Positions 1 through 8,987 of a stretch of 64,000 nucleotides of DNA are shown here, piece after piece. How positions within the stretch are numbered: the stretch's first letter is position 1; each line of letters begins with the position of its first letter. Both the position numbers and the translations under genes were made by a program. The notes below the pieces were generated by a model. That model made no database searches, was not told the origin of the DNA, and saw only the letters and a list, made by a program, of their open reading frames with translations. This stretch comes from Yanghanlia sp047501535 (GTDB lineage Bacteria > Pseudomonadota > Gammaproteobacteria > Burkholderiales > Burkholderiaceae_B): assembly GCF_047501535.1 (NCBI RefSeq), contig NZ_JAZDRJ010000006.1, positions 62,001 to 126,000 of the forward strand. The letters run 5' to 3'.

Positions 1-8
1 GAGGAACC

Positions 9-30
9 TTGGAAATCATCCGATTTCCAA
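9..30. terminator. Hairpin at the trwC stop codon
   Basis: A perfect 9-bp inverted repeat (9-17 against 22-30, 4-nt loop) contains the trwC stop codon at 16-18. It could fold in the trwC mRNA as a transcript end or 3'-stabilising structure. No U-tract follows on the minus strand within the 8 bases visible, so a classical intrinsic terminator is not proven. Confidence 0.35.
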
Positions 31-2913
31 CTCAGACTCCTCTTTCTGCTTGGCGGGACCAAGATCGTTCTTTCCATTCTCCAGGTCGGCTGGCGCGGGC
101 TGCTGCAGGTCATGCGCCAGCCCTTTGTATGTCAGCCGATCCACGCGTTCAGGCAGTTTGGACGCATCATCCGTGAAAACCACAACCTCGTGCCGCTCGC
201 GCGAGATGCTGACATAGTAGGTATCCTGGGCGGTGGTGCGGCTGAAGCTTTCGGCGTTGTAAAGCACCCGGTCGCAGGTCAGCCCCTGAGCGCTATGCGC
301 GGTGGTGGCGTAGGCGTAATCCATGTTCAGCGGCTGGTCTGTAGGTAGCTGGACATGGCGGCCCTGGGTTTCCAGGGTGACGCTGGCAGCGTCGATGACC
401 ACGACTTTCGCCAGTTGCCCGTTGACCAAGTCATGCTGGGCATCGTTACGTGTAATGCGGACATGATCGCCCACAGAAAGCTCCGCCGGGTTCAGGTGAT
501 AGACCGACAGCTTGCTCATGGTCTTAGGAATAATTTCTATGGGCTGCGCGCGTGCAGCGTCTGTCTGGACAGGCGTGACGCTGATGCGATCATGGCGGGT
601 GCTGCCGGTCACACGGTAAAGTTCTCCGCGTTTGAGGCCGCACTTGTAGTCGCGCTCCGGAACGACAATGTCGCCTACCGTGTAAAAGCGGGCGACACTG
701 CGTTCGGCACGAGTGGTGTCATGTCGGGTGAGTAGCTGGCACAGGCGGCCTTTGCCTTCCAGGCCCAGCAGGGCGTGGACGCGTTGATTGATGTCATTCC
801 TTGATGTGTTGGTGCCGGTCACGACAATGGTGTTGGCCTGTTCTGTGGTGGTCATGCTGGTGTAGGTCCGTGCGATGGCCTCATAACGGGCTGAGCTGTC
901 GCGAGTCTTTCTGCCATGTTCGTCGGTCTTGAACTCGTCTGGAATCACGCGGATGGCATTGAGCAACGGTAGGGACTGACTGGCCCGGCCTGTGGCAGCG
1001 AGTTCTACCGCTTGACGCAGCCGTGCCGTGCGTTGGCGCTGGATGTCTCCCATCAGCACGGTCTTCATTCCATGCTCTTGCAGCATGGCGAAGGCCCGGC
1101 CAGCCTCGACGGCTTTGGTCTGGGCTGTGTCGCCGAGGAGCACCACCTTGGCGCCTGTCGGTTGAATGAGGGCAAGCAGCCTGTCCATCTGCCGTACCGG
1201 CACTACTCCAGCTTCATCTATCACCACCACGGATCTCGGGCCAAGGGAATCCAGGAAAGGGCGCTTGTCAGCAGCGGCAAGAATCGAGGCAATGGTGTTG
1301 GCCGGAACGCCATCTTGGCGCAGGTTGCGCACCATGTTGCCGTAGGGCGCGAGCGCGGTCATGGTGTAGCCCTGTTCGCGCAAAATGGTTTGGGCATTTT
1401 GTAGTGCGAAGGATTTCCCGGTGCCGGCCAGGCCCTGGATACCGGACACTTGGTCGGTGCCGGTGGTAATCAACATGACCGCCTCGCGTTGGCCAGGAGT
1501 CAGAAGAGCGTCCAGGCCGCTTTCCGCGTCGGATGCGTTGATCGTAGATTGCCAGGTACTCCGGCCAGCCTGTTCGGTTGCCAAAATTCTGGCCTCCGCT
1601 TCATGGGCCTTGCGGGAGGCGTACCGCGGACTTTCCATCAACAGGCGGCCCTGGGCGATGGCATTATCAACCAACTGCAGTGCACTGTCCTGACTCAATC
1701 CAGTCAGTCGAGTGGCTTCAGCCGCCCATCCTTCGCAGGTCATGGGCTGCGCTTCCCGGTCCTGTGTGCTTCTATAGTGCGGCTCTTCCTGGATCAGCGC
1801 ACCGGCTGCGACACGACCCTGGATGGCTGATTGAATGGCGGTGATGTCGGTATGGCCACCAGCATGTCGGATGGCGCTGTGCAGAAGATCTGCCAAGGGC
1901 ATAACAGACTCCCGTTCAGCCAAGTGCTGGATAGCCCAGTCCAGCGAAGCCTTTGCGACAAGATCGGCGGACGATTCCTGTGCTTCGGGCGCCTGTAGTT
2001 CAGCGTGGTGTCCGGACTGGTCAAATTGCATTCCGATAGCAGCAGCGGCTTCCCGCCACTGCTGGTGCAGTTCCGTGCGGCTGAAAGTCTGGGCTTTCTC
2101 TTGGCGGTGCGCCAGATTGATGCCATGGCGCAATGCATGAGGCGCATTGTCGCGGGTCGTTCCGCGAGCAGTCAGTTCAGCCGTGATGCCGGCGCTGCGC
2201 TTACTGAAGAAGTCGATCTGCTCACGGGTGATGTGGGCCAGTTCGATATGGTTCTTCTCATGACGAACGGCATACCCCAGGGCGCGGACATTACGTTCCA
2301 GCTCAGCCTGATAGATGGCGTCGGTCACTCGCAGCAGCTTGAAGATGGCCTCGTTCGAGAGCGACACCCAGCTGCCGTCGGCACGCTGGGTCAGGTTCAT
2401 TAGCAGGGCATGGACATGCAGATGAGGGTCAGGGGCCGCGTCTTCGGTAGGGCGCGCAGTTTCGTGACGGAACTTGGCAATGATGAGGTTCCCGGTCTGT
2501 TCCACCCGCGACTTGCCGTTTTCCTTGCGTCGACCCATGGTCAGGTGCTGTTCAACATAGGCCAGGGCTGCTGCCACGGCCTGATCGTTTGCCTGTATCA
2601 GGCGCTCATCAGCACCGATTAACGCCTGCAACGTAATGCTCTTGGGCGCACCAAAGGTCAGATCAAGGGCAGCACGGGCTTTGGCATCCTTGCGGATTGA
2701 CCGGCCAGCCGTCACTCTCCGGCCAAAGTCGCCCTGCAACATAGCTTTGAATCGGGCAGGGTCGATCTCACCGACCGCACCCAGGCGGCGGGCGCCTTCG
2801 CCTTGCCAGGTCGCGGCTCCACCGTCGCGGCTGTAGTAGTCGTCGGCTTGGTCGGCGTAGTAGTGGGTGGAGAGGGACGCGCGGGCGCGATAGATCTGGC
2901 TATGGGAAATCAT
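16..2913 (-). CDS. trwC: TrwC-type conjugative relaxase-helicase (MOB-F)
   Basis: Nicks oriT, stays covalently attached to the transferred strand and unwinds the donor plasmid. I chose the start at 2913 because it puts the tyrosine pairs at Y18/Y19 and Y26/Y27, matching the Y18 and Y26 known for R388 TrwC, and gives 965 aa, close to the family's usual 966. Seen in the protein: the metal-binding HLHVH triad at about residues 164-168, Walker A GLAGTGKS at 494-501, Walker B VIDEA at 564-568, and a C-terminal helicase motif (AYATTAHSAQG). It is the last gene of the minus-strand transfer block but is separated from trwB by an opposite-strand helicase gene. Upstream starts as far as 2979 would only add a non-conserved leader. 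The relaxase appears intact. Confidence 0.93.
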   Translation of the reverse strand: MISHSQIYRARASLSTHYYADQADDYYSRDGGAATWQGEGARRLGAVGEIDPARFKAMLQGDFGRRVTAGRSIRKDAKARAALDLTFGAPKSITLQALIGADERLIQANDQAVAAALAYVEQHLTMGRRKENGKSRVEQTGNLIIAKFRHETARPTEDAAPDPHLHVHALLMNLTQRADGSWVSLSNEAIFKLLRVTDAIYQAELERNVRALGYAVRHEKNHIELAHITREQIDFFSKRSAGITAELTARGTTRDNAPHALRHGINLAHRQEKAQTFSRTELHQQWREAAAAIGMQFDQSGHHAELQAPEAQESSADLVAKASLDWAIQHLAERESVMPLADLLHSAIRHAGGHTDITAIQSAIQGRVAAGALIQEEPHYRSTQDREAQPMTCEGWAAEATRLTGLSQDSALQLVDNAIAQGRLLMESPRYASRKAHEAEARILATEQAGRSTWQSTINASDAESGLDALLTPGQREAVMLITTGTDQVSGIQGLAGTGKSFALQNAQTILREQGYTMTALAPYGNMVRNLRQDGVPANTIASILAAADKRPFLDSLGPRSVVVIDEAGVVPVRQMDRLLALIQPTGAKVVLLGDTAQTKAVEAGRAFAMLQEHGMKTVLMGDIQRQRTARLRQAVELAATGRASQSLPLLNAIRVIPDEFKTDEHGRKTRDSSARYEAIARTYTSMTTTEQANTIVVTGTNTSRNDINQRVHALLGLEGKGRLCQLLTRHDTTRAERSVARFYTVGDIVVPERDYKCGLKRGELYRVTGSTRHDRISVTPVQTDAARAQPIEIIPKTMSKLSVYHLNPAELSVGDHVRITRNDAQHDLVNGQLAKVVVIDAASVTLETQGRHVQLPTDQPLNMDYAYATTAHSAQGLTCDRVLYNAESFSRTTAQDTYYVSISRERHEVVVFTDDASKLPERVDRLTYKGLAHDLQQPAPADLENGKNDLGPAKQKEESELEIG

Positions 2914-2956
2914 GGAGACTCCGAATGTCGGCTTTGAAATGCATAACTTATCGAAA

Positions 2957-2970
2957 GGGGACTGACCCGG
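2957..2970. repeat. REP-like half-site
   Basis: The sequence GGGGACTGACCCGG differs at two of 14 positions from GGGGTCTGTCCCGG, the outer end of the large inverted repeat at 45,400-45,484. It sits just upstream of trwC. It may be a degenerate relative of that repeat or a chance match. Confidence 0.2.
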
Positions 2971-2990
2971 GAGCCCCATGAGTTAGATCT

Positions 2991-3003
2991 TGTGTAAACG
3001 CAG
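2991..3003. repeat. Left inverted repeat flanking the helicase cassette
   Basis: TGTGTAAACGCAG here matches, in inverted orientation, the bases at 5651-5663 (read on the minus strand as TGTGTAAACACGG, 11 of 13 identical, first nine perfect). The pair brackets the low-GC helicase gene and could be the borders of an inserted cassette or remnants of insertion-sequence ends. No transposase gene lies between them. Confidence 0.3.
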
Positions 3004-3146
3004 TGTCGATTTAGACTTCAGCAGTATGACGAGCCAATGTTTTAAGAGCCTGTTGAGGAAAAGAGTCAGGGCCTTGTCCGTCCACGTGGGCACTCAACCA
3101 ACTGTTACGATGTATGCGTATTTTTATCAACGGAGGAATACAGATC

Positions 3147-5639
3147 ATGCCTTTGGATTTGAGCAAGCTTAGCGGAACGTCTTTGTTGGATTCCGAGACA
3201 AGCCCACGCGAGATATTCAATCTTCTTCCAAATAAACATGCGAAGTACAAGTACCCCCGAGACGTTCAAACGCAGGTATGGGACAGGTGGCGTGAGCGCA
3301 GAGGTGAGCGTGATCTGGTGGTAAAAATGAATACGGGCGGTGGAAAGACAGTGGTCGGCTTGCTCATGCTAAAGAGCAGCCTAAACGAAGGCGTAGGGCC
3401 GGCTGTTTATGTCGCACCAGATAATTATTTGGTTAGCCAAGTCACTCGTGAGGCGGCGGAGCTTGGAATTTCCTTTACAACTGATCCCACTTCCGGAAAT
3501 TTCCTGCAGGGAAAGGCGATTCTCGTCATTAACATTCACAAGCTCGTGAACGGCTTGTCGGTGTTTGGCACTTCTGATACTGGTATTAAAATCCCGGTGG
3601 GGGTCTTTCTGGTCGATGACGCACACGCATGTTTGTCGACAACTGAATCACAATTTACTTTGACTGCATCGCGCGGTTCTCCGGCGTACAACGGCTTGTT
3701 GCAGCTGTTTCGCGATGAGCTTCTAGAGCAAAATAGCACGCGGCTTTTAGAGATCGAAAGCGGGGAAACGGACCAAGAGTTACTTGTACCGTTCTGGGCG
3801 TGGCATCAAAAAAATCGTCAGGCATCACAAATTCTTACCGAGCAGCGAGGCCACGACGAAATAAAATTTAGCTGGCCGCTTCTCAAGGATCACTTGGCTC
3901 ACTGTCGATGTGTGATGACCGGTGGTCGAGTAGAAATATCACCTCGTTGCTTGCCAATTCAGTCAATCCCCTCATTTACTGAGGCAAAACGGCGAATATT
4001 TATGACAGCAACTCTTGCGGATGACTCGATCCTTGTAACCGATTTCGCGGCCAATCCGGAATCAGTTAAGAGACACATCACCCCGAATGTGGCTAACGAT
4101 ATTGGCGATCGTATGATACTTATACCTCAAGAGATCGATCCCGATATCACGGAAGTTGAACTCAAGGAGTTCATCAAGATGAAATCGTTGGCATATAACA
4201 CAGTTGTTATCGTGCCTTCTGACTACAGGTTGAGGTTCTGGGCTGATGTAGCGGATCTAATAGTGAAGGCCGAGAATTTAGAGGCTGCAGTCGGTCAACT
4301 TAAAGCAGGTCACGTTGGGCTTGTAGTGATGCTCAATAAGTATGATGGTATTGATTTGCCTAATGATGCTTGTAGGATCCTCGTAATGGATGGGTTGCCA
4401 CAAGCCCGTCGGTCGTATGAACAGGTGGAAATGAACATGCTCGCAGGCAGCGAGCATTTTATCGGACGCCAAGTACAGCGCATTGAGCAAGGGATGGGTC
4501 GTGGCATTAGGGCCAACGACGATTATTGCGTTGTTCTGCTGATGGGGTCGTCGCTCACTAGAGCAATGTTTACCATGGGTGCAAAGGAAATGCTGTCGCC
4601 CGCTACGAGGGCGCAGCTCAGAAAATCATTGGAGATTGCAGAGCAGTTGGGGAGCGGGTTGGGTGAGCTCGACAGCGCAGTTGAAGTCTGTTTGCAACAA
4701 GGTTTAGATTGGAAGAGGGTCGCAAGGGAAGCTGTTGCAAATGTCACCTACGCTGCGACCGGAACTGTTAGATCCATTGCCGTAGCTCAGCGAACTGCAT
4801 TTGATAGTGCGAGTATTCGGGATTATGCAAAGTCGGAAGACGCACTTCAAACCGTCATTAATGAAGTCACACCAAAGGAGCCTGATAGCGTTATAGGGTG
4901 GTTGAAATGGCAGCTCGCCGAGTATGTACAGTTTTCCGATGCGGTCCGAGCGCAACAAATTCTCAAAAGCGCGTTAGTTAAAAATCGTCGTCTGACATTG
5001 CCCATCGATGGACTCGATTACGAGAGATTGGACGCGCGCGAGATGCAGCAAGCCAATAATGTGGTGTGGACATATAGGCCGTTTTTAGGAAAAAAAACGG
5101 AGTTACTTGTACGCCTTAATGCAGCGTTGGACGATTTGGTTATTATTCCGGACAATGCCAATGTGTTCGAGGCAGCAATGCAAGAAGTCGCTGCATTTAT
5201 AGGATTTAAGGCTCAGCGTCCAGAGTTGGAGTTTAAGAGAGGCCCGGACGTCTTATGGGCTGTCGGAAACTTGAAATATTACGTCATTGAGTGCAAAAGT
5301 GGTGCCATCACTGACAAGATCGCTAAGCACTATGCCAATCAATTGAGCGGCTCAATCGACTGGTTCCATCAGCGGTATGATCATACTTGCACGGCTACTC
5401 CCATTTTAGTTCATCCTAGCCGAGTGCTTGAGCCCGCCGCTACTGGACATGCAAATATGCGCATTTTGACAGAGGAAGGGCTTGCATCCTTCAAGGCAGC
5501 GATAAAAGCATTTTGTACTGCAGCAGCGGGATCGTTGGATAATTTGAATGCCGCTAGGGTGCAACAGCTACTCGAACATCATAAGCTTACTAGTGATCGG
5601 CTATTGGCGGCCTATACAGTCACGGCAATACGAAAGTGA
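3147..5639 (+). CDS. SF2 helicase with C-terminal PD-(D/E)XK-like nuclease (defence candidate)
   Basis: 830 aa. The start at 3147 has a GGAGG ribosome site ten bases upstream; an upstream ATG at 3114 lacks one. Helicase motifs: I MNTGGGKT (about residues 61-68), II VDDAH (around 156-160, a DEAH variant), III TATL (287-290) and VI QGMGRGIR (448-455), a pattern closest to XPD/Rad3/DinG-like SF2 enzymes. Near the C terminus, PDVLW (D701) followed by YVIECKSG (E715, K717) looks like the D...ExK core of a PD-(D/E)XK nuclease. The gene is on the strand opposite to all its neighbours, is clearly AT-richer and splits trwB from trwC, so it looks like late-acquired cargo. A role in phage or plasmid defence is inferred from helicase-nuclease architecture and location; I do not recognise a named system. 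It might instead be a repair or anti-restriction helicase. Confidence 0.75.
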   Translation: MPLDLSKLSGTSLLDSETSPREIFNLLPNKHAKYKYPRDVQTQVWDRWRERRGERDLVVKMNTGGGKTVVGLLMLKSSLNEGVGPAVYVAPDNYLVSQVTREAAELGISFTTDPTSGNFLQGKAILVINIHKLVNGLSVFGTSDTGIKIPVGVFLVDDAHACLSTTESQFTLTASRGSPAYNGLLQLFRDELLEQNSTRLLEIESGETDQELLVPFWAWHQKNRQASQILTEQRGHDEIKFSWPLLKDHLAHCRCVMTGGRVEISPRCLPIQSIPSFTEAKRRIFMTATLADDSILVTDFAANPESVKRHITPNVANDIGDRMILIPQEIDPDITEVELKEFIKMKSLAYNTVVIVPSDYRLRFWADVADLIVKAENLEAAVGQLKAGHVGLVVMLNKYDGIDLPNDACRILVMDGLPQARRSYEQVEMNMLAGSEHFIGRQVQRIEQGMGRGIRANDDYCVVLLMGSSLTRAMFTMGAKEMLSPATRAQLRKSLEIAEQLGSGLGELDSAVEVCLQQGLDWKRVAREAVANVTYAATGTVRSIAVAQRTAFDSASIRDYAKSEDALQTVINEVTPKEPDSVIGWLKWQLAEYVQFSDAVRAQQILKSALVKNRRLTLPIDGLDYERLDAREMQQANNVVWTYRPFLGKKTELLVRLNAALDDLVIIPDNANVFEAAMQEVAAFIGFKAQRPELEFKRGPDVLWAVGNLKYYVIECKSGAITDKIAKHYANQLSGSIDWFHQRYDHTCTATPILVHPSRVLEPAATGHANMRILTEEGLASFKAAIKAFCTAAAGSLDNLNAARVQQLLEHHKLTSDRLLAAYTVTAIRK

Positions 5640-5650
5640 CCATGGGGGAT

Positions 5651-5663
5651 CCGTGTTTACACA
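5651..5663. repeat. Right inverted repeat flanking the helicase cassette
   Basis: CCGTGTTTACACA is the inverted partner of the repeat at 2991-3003. It lies 12 bases after the helicase stop and about 66 bases before the trwB stop. The rest of this 90-base gap between convergent genes shows only a short AT-rich stretch. Confidence 0.3.
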
Positions 5664-5729
5664 TGGAGCCCTATAGCAAGAGAGATAAACTCTTATAAGG
5701 GTACCGGAAACGTAAGTTGGGATTCTTGC

Positions 5730-7340
5730 TCAATGTTTTGCCACTAGATCCTGAAATTCGATCGTGGTTCTTTTCGGCGTTTTGACGAGCAATACTACCT
5801 TCGATATTGGATAATTGCCCGCCAACGCCACATACCCACCTAACGCCGGCAGCGCCTGAATCTGCGCTGCCGTCACTACTTCTTCCGTCACTCGTTCCAT
5901 GTTGTCCGACGTGTTGCGGTTATCCGCGCTGCGGCTGATGCTGAACTTGGGTCTTTCAACTTCATGCTTACCCAGGCTTTCGCTCATATCCTTGGCCGTC
6001 TGTGGATCGGTGCGTGAGCCGCCGAGTACCGCGAGGTTGCGGAAGCTGGCACGTATGGTGGTGGCCATGGTGCGCCCATAGATATGTTCCAGCTGTGATG
6101 TGCTTTGCAGGCCAGCGACGATACGCAGGCCGTTCTTGCGGCCTTTGGTCAGGCCGGCTTCCAGTGAGGGCAGGGCTTCCAGGCTGGCCAGTTCGTCAAT
6201 AAACAGCCACCAGCGCCGGTGAGCACTTTCGGGCATGGACAGGATGGACGTGATGAACACGTCTGCCCAGGAAGACACCAGGGGTTTCATGGAACTCATC
6301 ATGTCTTCGCGCCAGTTGATATACAGGTTGCCGCCATCCGGCTTTGCCAGCCAGTCCCGGATGGAGAATCTGCCGGGTTTCATGCCGGTATGTTCCGACA
6401 GTTTGTTAGACAGTACAAAACGGGCAGAGGACAGCGCCTTGCTGGCTTCGCTGGAACCGGCAAACAAGGATTCGGCGAGGGTGCCTTCCAGAAACTGCTT
6501 TAGCACTTTGGGGTCTTCGATGGTGCAAAGCCGGAACAGATCCATGATGCTTGCTTCTTCGCCCTGTAGCTCATAGAGCTTCTTGGCGGTTTCGCGCAGC
6601 AGCAGGCGGCCGAAATCGTTCCATTCTTCCGCGTTGCGATCCTGGCTCATGGGAACCATGGAACGGGCTAGACGCTTCCAGTCGTAATCGGCGCGCACTT
6701 CGTTGAAGAATGACCAGCCCTGGCTGCGGGCGTCATAAGGGTTCAGGATGACATCATTGGGCTGCCAGAATTTGCTCAGCAGATCGCCATTGGGGTCAAT
6801 GACGATCATGCGGTCATTGCGCGCAGGAGTCTGGCCGGGTAGATGCCTGGCCATGTCATGCTGAGAGCGCTTGAGCACCGATGCGGCCATGTTCCGCAGC
6901 AGCACCGATTTTCCCGAACCGGTAGCGCCACTGATGAGCAGATGCAGGTTTTCATTGGCGGTTGGCATGGGGATGCCGCCAACATCTATCTGCATCTTGC
7001 CGCGTTCTTCACACTGGCGTGTTAGATTTTTCGCGCTGGTGGTGCGGGTGCCGCGCACAAAGCGTTTGAAGGCTGCGCCCTCAAAGCCTTCGGTCCTGGG
7101 ATTGCGTCCTATGAAAAGAATCAGCGCAAGGGAAAGAACCAGGCCGACACCCAGCGCACCGTAGAGAAGGGGGTACTGGGGTGTGAGCATCACAAAATGT
7201 CGGAATGTGCGGGCGTTCCAGTCACGCCAGTGCATCTGGCTGGCCCAGGAGGCTGCAGTCATCCACGCCCCGGTGGGGAAAATTGCCAACGAGAAGGCGG
7301 CAATCCGCCGCCGGGTGATGGGTGAGATCAATGTGGACAT
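5730..7340 (-). CDS. trwB: TrwB/TraD-type coupling protein
   Basis: 536 aa. This hexameric inner-membrane ATPase brings the relaxase-DNA complex to the secretion channel. Two N-terminal membrane segments lie at about 13-33 and 57-77. Walker A GATGSGKS is at 138-145 and Walker B WWLFIDE at 377-383, the layout of R388 TrwB. The start is preceded by a GAGG motif. It follows stbC by 12 bases, so stb genes and trwB probably form one transcript. In R388 trwC directly follows trwB; here the helicase gene intervenes, so trwC may need its own promoter in the 2914-3146 gap. Confidence 0.93.
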   Translation of the reverse strand: MSTLISPITRRRIAAFSLAIFPTGAWMTAASWASQMHWRDWNARTFRHFVMLTPQYPLLYGALGVGLVLSLALILFIGRNPRTEGFEGAAFKRFVRGTRTTSAKNLTRQCEERGKMQIDVGGIPMPTANENLHLLISGATGSGKSVLLRNMAASVLKRSQHDMARHLPGQTPARNDRMIVIDPNGDLLSKFWQPNDVILNPYDARSQGWSFFNEVRADYDWKRLARSMVPMSQDRNAEEWNDFGRLLLRETAKKLYELQGEEASIMDLFRLCTIEDPKVLKQFLEGTLAESLFAGSSEASKALSSARFVLSNKLSEHTGMKPGRFSIRDWLAKPDGGNLYINWREDMMSSMKPLVSSWADVFITSILSMPESAHRRWWLFIDELASLEALPSLEAGLTKGRKNGLRIVAGLQSTSQLEHIYGRTMATTIRASFRNLAVLGGSRTDPQTAKDMSESLGKHEVERPKFSISRSADNRNTSDNMERVTEEVVTAAQIQALPALGGYVALAGNYPISKVVLLVKTPKRTTIEFQDLVAKH

Positions 7341-7352
7341 GGGGAATAAACC

Positions 7353-7787
7353 TCACGAGATCAGAAGCTGACCGAGGGCCAAGCCGGCCAGCAGCCCGCC
7401 AAGAATGCCGGCAGCGCCACCCACAGCCAAGGCTATGATTGCCATGCGGCGCGCTGATTGGTGGGCAATGCGGGCGTATTGCGCGGATTCCTGGCTAAGC
7501 TGATCCAGACGGGTGCCGGTGTTGGTGAGCATCGCCTGCAGGGTGTGCTGAAGTTGCTGGTTCACTGGCTTCGCAGCCATTTCCAGGCTGGTGCTCAGAT
7601 GGCGGCTGAGCTGTTGCGGCAGCATCTGCTGGGTTTCGCTCATAGACTGCATCTGCTGCTGGGCGAAATCCAGGGTACGGGTGACGGCCTCCAGCCTGTC
7701 CACCAGCCCGGCGGCTTCGCCGAGGACTTCGTGATACAGCAAATCCAGTTTTGAACGTGGGCCGCTGGGAGGGGTGTGGGCGTCCAT
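7353..7787 (-). CDS. stbC: StbC-like small membrane-anchored protein
   Basis: 144 aa. The N-terminal and central parts are helical and Gln-rich with heptad character (about 20-105), suggesting a coiled coil. A glycine-rich transmembrane helix (about 116-140) ends the protein. It lies 6 bases after stbB and 12 before trwB. The position matches stbC of the R388 stbABC cluster; no catalytic motif is visible and its role is poorly known even in R388. The name rests on context more than on sequence. Confidence 0.6.
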   Translation of the reverse strand: MDAHTPPSGPRSKLDLLYHEVLGEAAGLVDRLEAVTRTLDFAQQQMQSMSETQQMLPQQLSRHLSTSLEMAAKPVNQQLQHTLQAMLTNTGTRLDQLSQESAQYARIAHQSARRMAIIALAVGGAAGILGGLLAGLALGQLLIS

Positions 7788-7793
7788 GACGAA

Positions 7794-8501
7794 TTACGAG
7801 AACAGTGCAGCAAATGCCGCATTCATCTGCCTGTCCACCGGCTTGGCCAGGGCGCGGAGGGCATGGCGGTTACTCAGTTGTGAGATGCGGGCGTGATCAT
7901 CAGGATCGGTGCTACGCAGCAGAGCACGGTAGTCGGTCTGATCGGCCAGCACATCCGCGATGGTGGTGCGCTGGTCTGCCAGCAGTTCGAAGACTTCGTT
8001 TTCGTAGACGGCGGCCTGGGGGTTGGCCTGCACTTCGCCCGATTTGGCGGCGTACGCCAGGATGGACGGAAACTCTTCCTCGACGCTGCTATCGACACGG
8101 TTGAACAGAATCCGTACCCGGTCCGAGTTCACACCCAGCGAAGCCAGCGCGGCCACGGTTTTGATGGTTTCGCGCTGGGCCTTGCCTGTATTGATGACCG
8201 GCAGCACGAAGAAGCTCATTTCTTCGTGCGCGCCTTCGTAGCGCATCATGTGGGTCAGGAAGTCCTCGATGTTGCTGGCCCCGACATCGACAATGGCGTC
8301 ATCCCGGGTGAGCAGTTCGCGGAACAGGCGGCCAAAGTGTTCACCGCGAAGCTGATCGACATTCAGTCCCAAGTCGGCCCCGGTTTCGTTGGTGGATTCC
8401 ACTGCAAAAATCTGCGCTCCGTTCATACGGGGCGCGAGCAGGTGGGAAGCAACAACCGTTTTGCCAACGGAGCCGGTGTAGTTGAGAACGGCGACTTTCA
8501 T
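7794..8501 (-). CDS. stbB: StbB-like P-loop ATPase
   Basis: 235 aa ParA/MinD-superfamily protein. It begins with MKVAVLNYTGSVGKT, a deviant Walker A loop, and continues with a DVGAS segment typical of the switch region. In R388, StbB is required for conjugation and acts with the DNA-binding StbA in positioning plasmid DNA. Here it follows a TraK-like HTH gene and precedes stbC and trwB, so it probably links DNA positioning to transfer. A good ribosome site (AAGGAA) precedes the ATG. An alternative reading is a generic partition ATPase of the element's own replicon. Confidence 0.8.
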   Translation of the reverse strand: MKVAVLNYTGSVGKTVVASHLLAPRMNGAQIFAVESTNETGADLGLNVDQLRGEHFGRLFRELLTRDDAIVDVGASNIEDFLTHMMRYEGAHEEMSFFVLPVINTGKAQRETIKTVAALASLGVNSDRVRILFNRVDSSVEEEFPSILAYAAKSGEVQANPQAAVYENEVFELLADQRTTIADVLADQTDYRALLRSTDPDDHARISQLSNRHALRALAKPVDRQMNAAFAALFS

Positions 8502-8540
8502 GGTTTATTCCTTATGGGGTGTTGTCGGTGGGAAAAGGGG

Positions 8541-8960
8541 CTACTTGCCTTCACGGCGCAGGGCTTCCAAGTCGATACGCATGTCGCGAATCTTGCGCAG
8601 GTCGCCGGGCGTCTGGATGTTGCGGGGTCGGCCCTCAATGGCATTAAGGGTTGGCGCAGTGGTGGGGGGCGCTTTGGTTGCCGTGGTGGGCGCCGCGTGC
8701 GGGAGAGGTGGCGCGGCTGATTTCGCTTCCGCAGATCGCTGTGCCTTGCGCCAGCGGTACAGGGTGATGGTGTAGGTGCTGTGTTGGACCGACAGGCCGG
8801 CTGCGGCCAAATCGTCCAGCACAGCAGCATGGGGAACGCCGGATGCGAGTTCAGCTTCGATCAGAGGGAAGAGTGCGCGCAGCTGGGCGGCGATGCTGAT
8901 GCGGGGGTCCAGCTCAGCGAGCGCGGCCCGGTAGCGTGCGACGGGAGCGGATTCAATCAT
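8541..8960 (-). CDS. TraK/StbA-like helix-turn-helix protein
   Basis: 139 aa. Residues about 25-72 (IEAELASGVPHAAVLDDLAA and following, ending ITLYRWRKA) have the spacing of the DNA-binding segment in IncP TraK-type oriT-binding proteins. An Ala/Pro/Thr-rich linker (about 80-105) and a short charged C-terminal helix follow. It heads the stbB-stbC-trwB gene string. By position it should bind DNA near oriT or act as the StbA partner of StbB. The family assignment is tentative. Confidence 0.55.
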   Translation of the reverse strand: MIESAPVARYRAALAELDPRISIAAQLRALFPLIEAELASGVPHAAVLDDLAAAGLSVQHSTYTITLYRWRKAQRSAEAKSAAPPLPHAAPTTATKAPPTTAPTLNAIEGRPRNIQTPGDLRKIRDMRIDLEALRREGK

Positions 8961-8987
8961 AGGATTCCAGGGTTAAGAGAGCGCCGC

